Source: Oscillospiraceae bacterium
GTDB lineage: Bacteria > Bacillota > Clostridia > Oscillospirales > Ruminococcaceae
DNA: 64,000 nucleotides
Direction of reading: 5' to 3'
Assembly (NCBI GenBank): GCA_015066115.1
Contig: SVOZ01000001.1
Span: 62,001-126,000 of the forward strand
In this document: piece by piece, positions 1-8,514 of the stretch
How the letters are laid out: each line of letters opens with the position of its first letter
Numbering within the stretch: position 1 is the first letter of the stretch
Position numbers and translations under genes: made by a program
The notes under the pieces: model-generated
Told to the model about the DNA's origin: nothing
The model's input: the letters and a program-made list of their open reading frames with translations, nothing else
Databases searched by the model: none

Positions 1-40
1 AAAAAAGTAAAAATCCGCCGTGCAACTGCACGGCGGATTT
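1..40 (-). terminator. Rho-independent terminator of trmK-nif3 operon
   Basis: A 13-bp perfect stem (AATCCGCCGTGCA / TGCACGGCGGATT) with a two-base loop lies just past the stop codon of the Nif3-like gene. On the minus strand it is followed by a T-rich run. It closes the two-gene minus-strand operon. Confidence 0.85.
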
Positions 41-43
41 TGT

Positions 44-829
44 TTATATTATGTAAGATGGATCGCTCTCTTTTTTGCTCTCAAAAACCTCTATCTCTTT
101 AAAGCTTTCTGAAAGCAGAGAAACGATATTTTGCATTGCAGGCTTTTCCATTTGATAGTGGGTGGGAACAAAAAGCGCAATGTTACAGTCTTTTGCGCGT
201 GTAAAGTGAGAATGCTTTACATCTGAAGTCATATAGGCATCACAGCCTAAGTCAATAGCCTTTTTAAGATACTCTCCGCCTGCGCCGCAACAGAATGCAA
301 TTTTCTCTATCTGCTTGTCTGAGGAAACACATCTGAGGGCATCGCAACCTAAAATTTTCTTTAATCCTGCGGCAAATTCCTCCGTCGAAACTGCTTTTTT
401 TAGTTTTCCTATTCTTCCAAACCCGTGAGGCGATGGATTGTTTTGGGTAATGTCAAGAGCTCCGTCGCAGATAAATCCCATTTCATTGGAAAGAAGCTCT
501 GCAAGATGAGCGTCTGCGCCAAAATCGCTTACATCAAAATTGGTGTGCGCCGAGATAATGGCAATGTCCTTTTTGAGAGCCATTACGGCCGGATTGGCCT
601 CGCTAAGATTTTTGAGCGGATAAAAAATAACGGGATGATGTGTTACTATAAGCTGAGCGCCCACTTTTTCCGCCTCAGAAACGACTTGTTTGGTGGCATC
701 AAGCGCAACAAGAATTTTGTCTACCGCTTTATCGCCATCAACCAAAATTCCGCTGTTGTCCCAGCTTTCCTGCTCGCAGAAAGGAAAGACAGAATTTAAT
801 TTGCTGTAAATATCTAAAACAGTTGCCAT
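44..829 (-). CDS. Nif3-like dinuclear metal centre protein (YqfO/DUF34 family)
   Basis: 261 aa of the Nif3/DUF34 family. Members bind two metal ions in a ring-shaped hexamer; they are often labelled GTP cyclohydrolase type 2 homologs, but their cellular role is unsettled. Visible metal-site motifs are THHP at about residues 63-66, AHTNFD at 94-99 and HSHFTRA near the C-terminus. The protein is the short form and lacks the PII-like insertion of Bacillus YqfO. It starts 10 bases after trmK, the usual Firmicutes pairing, with an AGGAGG-type site upstream of the ATG. Family assignment is sure; function is not. Confidence 0.93.
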   Translation of the reverse strand: MATVLDIYSKLNSVFPFCEQESWDNSGILVDGDKAVDKILVALDATKQVVSEAEKVGAQLIVTHHPVIFYPLKNLSEANPAVMALKKDIAIISAHTNFDVSDFGADAHLAELLSNEMGFICDGALDITQNNPSPHGFGRIGKLKKAVSTEEFAAGLKKILGCDALRCVSSDKQIEKIAFCCGAGGEYLKKAIDLGCDAYMTSDVKHSHFTRAKDCNIALFVPTHYQMEKPAMQNIVSLLSESFKEIEVFESKKESDPSYII

Positions 830-839
830 AATATCCTCC

Positions 840-1544
840 TTAATTTTTTAAAAGCCTTTGCTCTGTCTCGAATAAAACTTTTTCGTGATGCTCTAAAAGA
901 GAGGGATTTTCTGAGGCGGATTTTTTTATCTGAGCAATAGTTTTCTCTGCAAGCTTTTGCCGCCAGATAAGATATTCCTTGCCGGCATCCAAGGTTTTTG
1001 CCGAAATTCCGCCAAGCTCGTAAACCGCGTTTGCAAAATTAAAATAGTGCTTTTGCTCTGCTTTAAACTGCGCTTTAATTATAACATAAAATCGGTTCTG
1101 TTCTTTTACAACCCGCTCGTCATGGATAGAAAATCCGCGTTTTATAAGATGCTCGCGTAAGAGCTCGCTGTGGGTCATAGGCTGTAAAATAAGGGTCGAG
1201 CCCGATAAAACGGGGTAGTCGGTTGCAGATAAAATATCCCGTATCGTTTCTCCGCCCATTCCTGCAATAACTATGCAGTCGGGCTTACGGGAAACAACAT
1301 TTTCAAGACCATCGGATTTTATAACCTCGATTTTGTCATCAAGCTTGTGTGCGCTTATGTTCTTTTTTGCGGCGGCAAGCGGCCCGTCAACAATGTCGCA
1401 GGCAAACGCATTGGTACACTTACTGCTCTGAATAAGGCTTATCGGCAGATGGGCGTGGTCGGTCCCAATGTCTGCAATAAGGGCGCCGCTCGGCACTAAA
1501 TCGCAGATAACCTCAAGCCGCCTTGGAAGTAAAATACTGGGCAT
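840..1544 (-). CDS. trmK: tRNA (adenine(22)-N(1))-methyltransferase TrmK
   Basis: 234 aa, class I SAM-dependent methyltransferase of the TrmK (YqfN) family, which methylates N1 of A22 in tRNAs in the cytoplasm. The SAM-binding motif DIGTDHAHLPI is near residues 25-35, and IVIAGMGGETIRDIL near residue 92 is the family's conserved motif IV region. Length agrees with the family (about 230 aa). It is the first gene of the trmK-nif3 pair, an order conserved in Bacillus. An AAGGAG site lies upstream of the ATG. The preceding DUF1858 gene has its own terminator, so trmK probably has a separate promoter in the short gap. Confidence 0.93.
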   Translation of the reverse strand: MPSILLPRRLEVICDLVPSGALIADIGTDHAHLPISLIQSSKCTNAFACDIVDGPLAAAKKNISAHKLDDKIEVIKSDGLENVVSRKPDCIVIAGMGGETIRDILSATDYPVLSGSTLILQPMTHSELLREHLIKRGFSIHDERVVKEQNRFYVIIKAQFKAEQKHYFNFANAVYELGGISAKTLDAGKEYLIWRQKLAEKTIAQIKKSASENPSLLEHHEKVLFETEQRLLKN

Positions 1545-1561
1545 AAAAAGCTCCTTTTACG

Positions 1562-1592
1562 AAAAAAGCCCGCTTAAAAAGCGGGCGTTATT
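1562..1592 (-). terminator. Terminator of DUF1858 gene
   Basis: A GCCCGC / GCGGGC stem with flanking A and T runs lies between the DUF1858 gene and trmK on the minus strand. It separates the two transcription units. Confidence 0.8.
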
Positions 1593-1605
1593 TCTTATTG
1601 TCGGA

Positions 1606-1809
1606 TTATTTCTTAACAGCAGCATTAAGCTTAGCAACTATCTCGTCAGCATCAACGCCGTGAACTGCACAGGCATCTGCAACGCATTCGCTTCTTGCAC
1701 TGGGGCAGCCCAGACAGTGCATTCCCATCTCTAAGAAAATGGGAGCGGTTTCGGGAGCATTGTCAAGAATATCGCCGATAATGGTGTCTTTAGTAATAAC
1801 AAAAGCCAT
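1606..1809 (-). CDS. DUF1858 domain protein (redox disulfide domain)
   Basis: 67 aa covering a complete DUF1858 domain. This small domain is known from hybrid-cluster-protein-associated redox-disulfide proteins. The hallmark is GMHCLGCPSA at about residues 29-38, a CxxC pair that could form a redox disulfide or bind metal; two further cysteines (EC..DAC) lie downstream. It begins with ITKDTIIGDIL, typical of the domain. A GGAG site precedes the ATG, and a TTGATT/TATAAT promoter with 17-base spacing sits at 1844-1872 on the minus strand. It has its own terminator, so it is monocistronic. The substrate is unknown. Confidence 0.9.
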   Translation of the reverse strand: MAFVITKDTIIGDILDNAPETAPIFLEMGMHCLGCPSARSECVADACAVHGVDADEIVAKLNAAVKK

Positions 1810-1843
1810 TTTTATATCTCCTTAATATTTAATTTCTATCTAT

Positions 1844-1872
1844 ATTATAATACCCAAAGCACGAAAAATCAA
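1844..1872 (-). promoter_or_regulatory. Sigma-A promoter for DUF1858 gene
   Basis: On the minus strand TTGATT and TATAAT are separated by 17 bases, about 35 bases upstream of the start codon. Confidence 0.75.
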
Positions 1873-1900
1873 TACCGTATAAATAAAAATCGACATTATC

Positions 1901-1929
1901 TTGTCTGTTTTGAAAAGTTGTGATACAAT
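1901..1929 (+). promoter_or_regulatory. Sigma-A promoter for pcrA operon
   Basis: TTGTCT and TACAAT with a 17-base spacer and a TG extended -10 lie about 33 bases upstream of the pcrA ATG. The region is shared, in divergent orientation, with the DUF1858 promoter. Confidence 0.65.
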
Positions 1930-1961
1930 ATACTAAACAGATTATTAAAATGGAGTAAATT

Positions 1962-4373
1962 ATGCATCAGTTTTTGGCTTTAAGAAAAAGTATACTTGAA
2001 AACACCTTTTCAAAACTCAATAATATGCAAAAGAAAGCGGTTTTCAGCGTAAACGGTCCGCTTTTAATTCTCGCGGGCGCAGGAAGCGGCAAAACGACCG
2101 TACTTATTAACAGAATCGTAAATATGATAAAATTCGGAGACGCCTATAACAGCGATAAGGCGCAAACTATAATTTCCGAGGACGATATTAAGTTTCTCTC
2201 TCGCGTTTCTCAAAAAAATGGGGAACTTTCTGAAGAGGAAAAGCTGAGGGTAGAGGAACTTGTTGCTGTTAATGCCGTAAAGCCCTGGAATATCCTTACC
2301 ATAACCTTTACAAATAAAGCCGCCAATGAGCTTAAGGACCGCCTTGAACTTGCCCTTGGAGAAAAGGGAAGGGATGTAAATGCAGGCACCTTCCATTCCG
2401 CCTGTGTGCGCATTTTGAGACGGGATATTGAAAAAATCGGCTATCAGAAAAACTTTACTATTTATGATACAGACGATAGCAAGCGCGTTGTTAAAGAGTG
2501 CTTAAATGCCCTTCATCTTGATGAAAAGCGCTTTCCACCAAAGCAAATGCTTTCTGAAATCAGCCGCGCTAAAGATAAGCTTCAAACCCCCGAAAAGTTT
2601 TCATCCGACGGTATGGGAGATTTTTACAGACAGGGCGTTTCAAGAGTATACTCAATGTACCAGGCGCGCCTTAAAAACGCAAATGCGCTGGATTTTGATG
2701 ATATAATTATGCTCACCGTCCGCCTTTTTGAAGAAAGCCCTGAAACCCTTGAATATTACAGAAACAGATATAAATACATAATGGTCGATGAATATCAGGA
2801 CACCAATATGGCGCAGTATAAGCTTATAAGTCTGCTTGCAGGAGAGCATAAAAATCTCTGCGTTGTCGGCGATGATGACCAGAGTATTTATAGATTTCGC
2901 GGAGCCACTATCGAAAATATCTTAAATTTTGAGCATCAGTTTGAGAACACAAAGGTAATAAGATTAGAGCAGAATTACCGCAGTACACAAAACATCCTTG
3001 ATGCCGCAAACGCGGTTATAAAAAACAACACCGAGCGAAAGGGTAAAAACCTCTGGACCTCGCAGGGAAGCGGCGAAAAGATCGTGCAGTTTCGCTGTGA
3101 CGATGAGCGCGGCGAGGCGGAATATGTAACCGATAGAATTCTTGACCGCATTGCCGAGGGCGGCTCTTACGGCGACTGCGCCGTGCTTTACCGCACAAAC
3201 TCGCAGTCGAATAACTTTGAGCGTAGCTTTGTAAAATCGGGCGTGCCTTACAGAATTATCGGCGGTCATCGATTTTATGACCGTATGGAGATAAAGGACA
3301 TCGTTTCCTATCTCTGCGTTATAAATAACAGCGACGATGAATTAAGGCTTGAAAGAATTTTAAATCAGCCAAAACGCGGCATAGGCGATGCGAGCATAAA
3401 GGCGGCAAAGGAAATTTCATCGGCGCTCGGCCAAAGCCTTTTTGAAACGGTTTGCAGAGCGGATGAATATGTGGCATTAAAGCGCTCGGCGTCTGCTATG
3501 CGTGCCTTTGGAAAAATGATCCGCTCGCTTAGCGAAAAAAGTGAAAACTGCACCGATCTTGGAGCTTTTGTCGATGAAGTTATTAAAATGAGCGGATATG
3601 ACGCTTATCTTAATTCGCTCGGTGATGAAGGCCTTACACGAATAGACAACGTGCAGGAGCTTGTTAACACAATGACCCGTTATAGCGAGGAAAATCCTGA
3701 TGCACGCCTTTCGGATTATCTCGAAGAGGTTTCACTTATGAGTGATGTTGATAATTACGACTCCGAGTCCGATTCTGTTGTGCTTATGACCATCCATTCG
3801 GCAAAAGGTCTTGAATTTAATGAGGTGTTCCTTGTCGGAATGGAGGATGGAGTTTTCCCGGGTGTTATGAGCCTTAACAGCAGTAGCGAGCTTGAGGAGG
3901 AAAGACGCCTTGCCTATGTTGGCGTGACCCGAGCTAAACAAAAACTGCACCTTACAAGCTGTGCCTACCGAATGATGTACGGAAAGAGCCAGCGCAATAG
4001 AATTTCAAGATTTGTAAATGAAATCCCCGATTCTCTTAAGGAAATAATCGACCGCTGTTACAGCGAACCCTGCTATGAAGAAGGCTTTTCAGGCTCTTCT
4101 TTCTCGGGCAAAAGCTTTGACACCGGCTTTTCACTCGGTTACTCTAAGGAGCGCAATAAACCTATGTTTACAACCTCGTCTGTGGTTTCAAATAAACCGC
4201 AGTCGAGCAGTCTTGACTATAAGGTAGGCGACAGTGTCGTTCACCGAGTTTTTGGCGAGGGAATGGTGGTTTCTATGACACCTATGGCAAACGATACCCT
4301 TGTCGAAATTAGTTTTGATAGGGTTGGAACTAAAAAAATTATGGCAAATTTCGCTAAATTAACTAAAAAGTAA
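1962..4373 (+). CDS. pcrA: ATP-dependent DNA helicase PcrA (UvrD/Rep superfamily 1)
   Basis: 803 aa SF1A 3'-5' helicase acting in repair and removal of obstacles from DNA. Motifs in order: Walker A GAGSGKT at about 39-45; motif Ia TFTNKAANEL; Walker B VDEYQDTN near 274; GDDDQSIYRFRGA near 304; QNYRST near 337; TIHSAKGLEF near 610; and YVGVTRAK near 650. The C-terminal 55 residues (VGDSVVHRVFGEGMV...) form the Tudor-like domain typical of PcrA. It is somewhat longer than B. subtilis PcrA because of an insert at about residues 65-95. A GGAG site precedes the ATG. It heads a run with ispD, ispF and tmcAL. Confidence 0.96.
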   Translation: MHQFLALRKSILENTFSKLNNMQKKAVFSVNGPLLILAGAGSGKTTVLINRIVNMIKFGDAYNSDKAQTIISEDDIKFLSRVSQKNGELSEEEKLRVEELVAVNAVKPWNILTITFTNKAANELKDRLELALGEKGRDVNAGTFHSACVRILRRDIEKIGYQKNFTIYDTDDSKRVVKECLNALHLDEKRFPPKQMLSEISRAKDKLQTPEKFSSDGMGDFYRQGVSRVYSMYQARLKNANALDFDDIIMLTVRLFEESPETLEYYRNRYKYIMVDEYQDTNMAQYKLISLLAGEHKNLCVVGDDDQSIYRFRGATIENILNFEHQFENTKVIRLEQNYRSTQNILDAANAVIKNNTERKGKNLWTSQGSGEKIVQFRCDDERGEAEYVTDRILDRIAEGGSYGDCAVLYRTNSQSNNFERSFVKSGVPYRIIGGHRFYDRMEIKDIVSYLCVINNSDDELRLERILNQPKRGIGDASIKAAKEISSALGQSLFETVCRADEYVALKRSASAMRAFGKMIRSLSEKSENCTDLGAFVDEVIKMSGYDAYLNSLGDEGLTRIDNVQELVNTMTRYSEENPDARLSDYLEEVSLMSDVDNYDSESDSVVLMTIHSAKGLEFNEVFLVGMEDGVFPGVMSLNSSSELEEERRLAYVGVTRAKQKLHLTSCAYRMMYGKSQRNRISRFVNEIPDSLKEIIDRCYSEPCYEEGFSGSSFSGKSFDTGFSLGYSKERNKPMFTTSSVVSNKPQSSSLDYKVGDSVVHRVFGEGMVVSMTPMANDTLVEISFDRVGTKKIMANFAKLTKK

Positions 4374-4386
4374 AGGTTTTGATGTT

Positions 4387-5079
4387 ATGGGCGCAAGTGT
4401 TATAATAGCGGCGGCAGGAACTGCATCAAGAATGCAGGGAACCGACAAAATAATGTATAAAATAAACGGCAAAGAGGTGCTTTTGCACTCTGTGCTTGCC
4501 TTTAAAAATGCAGGCTGCACCGACAAGATCGTTGTTGTCACTTCGGCGGATAAAATTGAAAAAATAACCGATATTTTAAATAATGCAGAGCTAAATCTGC
4601 CATTTGAGGTGGTGCGCGGGGGAGAAACCCGCCAGAAATCTGTTTTAAACGGTCTTGGGCGCTGCTGCGATAGTTCTGATTGTATTATGATCCACGATGC
4701 CGCAAGACCTATGATAAGCCCCGAGCTTATCAAAGAGCTTTATAAAAAGGTAGTGGATGAAAAAATAGGCGCCGCGGCGGTCGGAGTAAAGGTAAAGGAC
4801 ACCATAAAAGAGGTGTCTGAAAGCGGAGTCATCCTTTCAACTCCCGATAGAAACAGCCTTGTAGCTATTCAGACCCCGCAATGCTTTGAAACGGCTCTTT
4901 ATAAAAAAGCCTTTGAAGAAGCCGAAAAACAGGGCAGAGATTACACCGATGATTGCCAGCTTGTTGAGGCAATAGGAAAAAGCGTTTATGTAGTCGAAGG
5001 CGACTATAAAAATATAAAAATAACCACCCCTGATGATTTGATCCTTGCAGAAACTTTTTTAAAGGAGCGGGAAAAATGA
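4387..5079 (+). CDS. ispD: 2-C-methyl-D-erythritol 4-phosphate cytidylyltransferase IspD
   Basis: 230 aa. It transfers CMP from CTP to MEP in the non-mevalonate isoprenoid pathway. The N-terminal nucleotide-binding signature appears as AAAGTASRMQGTDKIMYKI; IHDAARPMI near residue 98 and TDDCQLVE near 190 are further family motifs. Length is normal. It starts 13 bases after pcrA and overlaps ispF by the ATGA tetranucleotide, implying translational coupling of consecutive pathway steps (IspE is not in the window). Confidence 0.96.
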   Translation: MGASVIIAAAGTASRMQGTDKIMYKINGKEVLLHSVLAFKNAGCTDKIVVVTSADKIEKITDILNNAELNLPFEVVRGGETRQKSVLNGLGRCCDSSDCIMIHDAARPMISPELIKELYKKVVDEKIGAAAVGVKVKDTIKEVSESGVILSTPDRNSLVAIQTPQCFETALYKKAFEEAEKQGRDYTDDCQLVEAIGKSVYVVEGDYKNIKITTPDDLILAETFLKEREK

Positions 5080-5549
5080 TTAGAATCGGAAACGGATACG
5101 ATGTTCACAAGCTTGTAGGCGGAAGAAAGCTCATTCTTGGCGGTGTTGAAATTGAGCACAGTATGGGCCTATTGGGGCATTCTGATGCCGATGTTTTAAC
5201 CCACGCAATAATGGATTCTATGCTTGGCGCCTGCGCCCTCGGCGATATAGGAAAGCTTTTTCCTGATAGTGACCCTGAATATAGCGGAGTAGACAGTATC
5301 GAGCTTTTAAAGGAAGTCGCCGATTATTTAAGGGACAGAGGCTTTTCGGTCAATAACATTGACAGCATAATCGTTGCTCAAAAGCCCAAGCTTTCTCCTT
5401 ATTTAGATGAAATGCGTGCAAACATTGCAAACGCTGTGGGACTTCACATTTCCTGCGTAAGCATAAAAGCAACAACAGAGGAAGAATTAGGCTTTACGGG
5501 CAGACAAGAGGGCATTTCTGCTCATGCCGTCTGCCTTGTAAACGGATAA
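5076..5549 (+). CDS. ispF: 2-C-methyl-D-erythritol 2,4-cyclodiphosphate synthase IspF
   Basis: 157 aa. It cyclises CDP-ME 2-phosphate to MEcPP with release of CMP, as a zinc-dependent trimer. GNGYDVHKL at the N-terminus holds the metal-binding Asp and His; HSDADVLTHA near residue 35 and the C-terminal ATTEEELGFTGRQEG are diagnostic. Full family length. The start codon overlaps the ispD stop (ATGA). Confidence 0.97.
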   Translation: MIRIGNGYDVHKLVGGRKLILGGVEIEHSMGLLGHSDADVLTHAIMDSMLGACALGDIGKLFPDSDPEYSGVDSIELLKEVADYLRDRGFSVNNIDSIIVAQKPKLSPYLDEMRANIANAVGLHISCVSIKATTEEELGFTGRQEGISAHAVCLVNG

Positions 5550-5569
5550 TTTGTTTGGAGTAGATAAAG

Positions 5570-6748
5570 ATGGCGGTTTTTGGTATAGTTGCCGAATATA
5601 ACCCTTTCCATAATGGTCACGCCTACCAGATAAATAAGATAAAACAGTCTGGCAATCACGCCGTTGTGGTAGTAATGAGCCCCAATGTAGTGCAGAGGGG
5701 CGATTTTGCCATGCTCAGTAAGTGGACAAGGGCTCAGGCCGCGCTTTTGTGCGGAGCAGATCTTGTAATTGAGCTTCCGAGTAGTTTTGCTCTTGCAACT
5801 GCTGAGAGATTTGCCTATGGCGCGGTAAAGTGTTTAGATTTGCTTGGCTGCGTCGATTTTCTATGCTTTGGAAGCGAAAGCGGAAATATAGATAATTTAA
5901 CCGCCGCCGCCAATCTTTCCGATGATGATGCCGTCAGGTCCGATATGAAAAAATTGCTTTCAGAGGGAATGACCTTTGCAAAAGCCAGAAGCCTTGCGGT
6001 GTCAAACCAAAATAGCGATGCCGCTTTGAGCCTGTGTAATCCCAATGATATTTTGGCGGTCGAATATATAAAAAGCCTTAAAAAGTTCAATTCTAAAATA
6101 AAGCCTTATCCCATTTTGCGAAAGGGTGTAGAGCACAATTCGGATGAAGTTTGCGAAAATATAGCATCAGCATCCTATATTCGCCAAAATTTCGATTTGG
6201 AAAAGGTTAAAAATTTTGTTCCGCAAAAAGCCTTTGAGCTTTACGAGAATGCAGTTAAAAACGGAGAAAAATCAAAGGGAATAAAAGAGCTCGAGTCAGC
6301 GCTTATTTTAAAACTTCGCACAATGTCAAAAGAACAAATTGCTGAGCTGCCCGACATTTCGGAAGGCCTTGAAAACAGGATAATGCGCGCATCAAAGGAG
6401 AGTGCTTCTTTTGAAGAATTGTGCGAAAAAATCAAAACAAAGCGCTACACCCTGTCGCGCATCCGCAGGATACTTATGTACGCCCTGCTTGATTTTTCAA
6501 AGGATATGATGACTAACGATATCCCTTATTTAAGGGTGCTCGGCCACAATGGCAAAGGCCTTGAGCTTTTAGGACTTAAAACTGCCGAGGTCCCTGTCAT
6601 TTCATCGCTTGCAAGGGCAAGAGAAATAGGCGATGCGGCAAAGAAATTTGCCCAAACCGAAGAAAAAATAGGCGATGTTTACAGCCTTACCCTTAAAAAT
6701 AAGAAAAACACAAAAAACGAGTTTTCAACACCAGTCATAAGATTATAA
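5570..6748 (+). CDS. tmcAL: tRNA(Met) cytidine acetate ligase TmcAL (YlbM family)
   Basis: 392 aa nucleotidyltransferase-superfamily protein. In Bacillus this family acetylates C34 of elongator tRNA-Met using acetate and ATP. The N-terminal GIVAEYNPFHNGHAYQI carries the HxGH motif, with VVVMSPNVVQRGDFAML following; SASYIRQN near residue 200 and LRVLGHNGKG near 325 are conserved in the family. Length is normal. It follows ispF by 20 bases with a GGAG site and ends at a strong terminator, so it is probably last in the operon. Confidence 0.94.
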   Translation: MAVFGIVAEYNPFHNGHAYQINKIKQSGNHAVVVVMSPNVVQRGDFAMLSKWTRAQAALLCGADLVIELPSSFALATAERFAYGAVKCLDLLGCVDFLCFGSESGNIDNLTAAANLSDDDAVRSDMKKLLSEGMTFAKARSLAVSNQNSDAALSLCNPNDILAVEYIKSLKKFNSKIKPYPILRKGVEHNSDEVCENIASASYIRQNFDLEKVKNFVPQKAFELYENAVKNGEKSKGIKELESALILKLRTMSKEQIAELPDISEGLENRIMRASKESASFEELCEKIKTKRYTLSRIRRILMYALLDFSKDMMTNDIPYLRVLGHNGKGLELLGLKTAEVPVISSLARAREIGDAAKKFAQTEEKIGDVYSLTLKNKKNTKNEFSTPVIRL

Positions 6749-6753
6749 AAAGC

Positions 6754-6787
6754 AAAAAACCGCGCCGAACTCGGCGCGGTTTTTTAA
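6754..6787. terminator. Bidirectional terminator between tmcAL and SASP gene
   Basis: ACCGCGCCGA / TCGGCGCGGT hairpin flanked by an A run and a T run. It can serve both the plus-strand tmcAL operon and the convergent SASP gene. Confidence 0.9.
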
Positions 6788-6810
6788 AATCAAACTACTT
6801 TTTAAAACTG

Positions 6811-6999
6811 TTATTTAACAGAGTTCTCGTAAGCCTCGATCATCTTCTTAACCATCTGACCGCCAACAGAACCGGCCTGTCTAGAAGTAAGATCGCCATT
6901 GTATCCCTGCTTGAGATTTACACCAACTTCGCTTGCAGCTTCCATCTTGAAACGATCAAGAGCCTCGCGAGCCTGGGGAACAACAATCTTCTTGCTCAT
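6811..6999 (-). CDS. Alpha/beta-type small acid-soluble spore protein (SASP)
   Basis: 62 aa. Alpha/beta SASPs coat spore DNA and protect it from UV and chemical damage. The sequence has the two conserved segments of the family: a first helix containing EAASEVGV (matching the GPR protease cleavage region) and LTSRQAGSVGGQMVKKMIE near the C-terminus. A GGAG site lies upstream of the ATG. In relatives transcription is by forespore sigma-G; I could not identify a convincing sigma-G promoter by eye. Its presence is strong evidence for endospore formation. Confidence 0.95.
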   Translation of the reverse strand: MSKKIVVPQAREALDRFKMEAASEVGVNLKQGYNGDLTSRQAGSVGGQMVKKMIEAYENSVK

Positions 7000-7209
7000 C
7001 TATTTTACACTCCTTGCTTTTAAATTTAACAAACACCGTGTTGCGTTTGCAATAATATTGTTTGAATCCTGCCTTAAAATATCAATGGTAATTTAAAGCA
7101 AAAAAATATCAAAATTTGTCTGAAAATTCTGCAGAATAAAGGTGAAAATATTTATATGGACATTTGTTTCGGGATGGCTTTAACCTGCCGTTTAATGAGT
7201 AAATTATCA

Positions 7210-7238
7210 TTGACTTTTAGACTTAAAAATACTATAAT
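7210..7238 (+). promoter_or_regulatory. Sigma-A promoter for LCP-glf-DUF4422 operon
   Basis: TTGACT and TATAAT with a 17-base spacer lie in the 325-base gap between the SASP and LCP genes. The implied 5' UTR is about 80 bases. The rest of the gap (7000-7200) shows nothing else I can assign. Confidence 0.75.
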
Positions 7239-7324
7239 AATAAAATGGCATAATTATGTGCCAAAACAATTTACTATAAACGAGAAAAATGTAAAAAAAT
7301 GTTGACAAAATGGAGGTCAATTCC

Positions 7325-8464
7325 ATGCGTTGTATAAACTGCGGAGCCCCGCTTAATGATGAAAATTCAATATTCTGTGAAAAGTGCTATAAAGAAGAGG
7401 TAGCCAAAAATGCAGGCCAGGTCCAAAATGAAAAGCCTGATAAAAAAGAGGACAAGCCTAAGAAAAGTAAAAAGAAAATTGTCAGAAATGTTATTATTTC
7501 TGTCGTCGCAGTTTTGCTTGCAATTGTTCTTATAGCGGTTATGTGGCTGCTTTCGCTTTTAGATAAGCCTAATAAGGACACCCTTTCGGGCGATCTTGGC
7601 ATCGAAAGCGAACAGCAGGGGGCAGACCTTCCCTTTACCGAGGATGTTAAAAACATTGCCCTTTATGGCCTTGATACAAGACAGGATAATAACAGCGGCC
7701 GTTCCGATGCCATTATCGTTCTTTCAATCGACCGTATAAATAAAGAAATAAAGCTAACATCTATAGCAAGGGACACTTATATTACATTTGAAAGCGGTAA
7801 GCACGATAAGCTTACACACGCCTGGGCTTACGGCAAGGCAGACCTTGCGGTTAAGACACTTAACAGTAATTTTAACCTTGATGTTACCGATTATGTTTCT
7901 GTAAACTTTTTCCAGTTTGCTGAGATAATCGATTATATCGGCGGCGTTGTAATTGACGTTGACGAGGCTGAAATGAAGGTTATGAATAAAACATATATGC
8001 CTTATATAATTGATTCGGGAATAAAAACCGAGTATATAACCGAGCCGGGTGTTCAGCGCCTTGACGGCGGACAGGCACTTGCCTACGCAAGAAATCGATA
8101 CACAGGAAGCGACCTTACACGCGGAAACCGTCAGCGTGAGGTTCTTGAGGCAATGTTTAATCAGGTCAAGGAAATGAATCCGCTTAAGTACCCCAAGCTT
8201 GTTGAAATGATTCTTTCCGAGTGCACAACAACCTTGAGCAGCAGCGAAATGCTTTCAATAGGCTCCTGGGCGCTCTTTAATTCTCCAACAATTCATTCGC
8301 TCGGAATTCCTAACGCCGAGTGTGGCGCAAAGGGCCAGATGATAAACGGAAAAAGCTATATGGTCTATGACCTTGAGCTTGCCTCAAGCATTATGCACGA
8401 TTTTATTTACACCTCGGCTAAAGAACCCGTTTCTTCTGAGGTGTCAACCTCGTCTGAAAAATAG
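7325..8464 (+). CDS. LytR-CpsA-Psr (LCP) family protein with N-terminal zinc ribbon
   Basis: 379 aa. LCP proteins attach teichoic acids or capsular polymers to peptidoglycan at the outer membrane face. Four cysteines (CINC at 3-6, CEKC at 18-21) form a zinc ribbon, followed by a Lys-rich stretch, one membrane segment at about 54-79, and the LCP domain (YGLDTRQD, SIARDTYI, then R-rich YARNRYTGSDLTRGNRQR). The track start at 7310 lies within the ribosome-binding site TGGAGG; the ATG at 7325 is better. A cytoplasmic zinc ribbon is an unusual addition to this family. Next genes are glf and a DUF4422 protein. Confidence 0.92.
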   Translation: MRCINCGAPLNDENSIFCEKCYKEEVAKNAGQVQNEKPDKKEDKPKKSKKKIVRNVIISVVAVLLAIVLIAVMWLLSLLDKPNKDTLSGDLGIESEQQGADLPFTEDVKNIALYGLDTRQDNNSGRSDAIIVLSIDRINKEIKLTSIARDTYITFESGKHDKLTHAWAYGKADLAVKTLNSNFNLDVTDYVSVNFFQFAEIIDYIGGVVIDVDEAEMKVMNKTYMPYIIDSGIKTEYITEPGVQRLDGGQALAYARNRYTGSDLTRGNRQREVLEAMFNQVKEMNPLKYPKLVEMILSECTTTLSSSEMLSIGSWALFNSPTIHSLGIPNAECGAKGQMINGKSYMVYDLELASSIMHDFIYTSAKEPVSSEVSTSSEK

Positions 8465-8514
8465 TTTTCAAATGCGGCAGTAAAGAAATAACTAAAAATA
8501 TGGAGAATTTCTTT

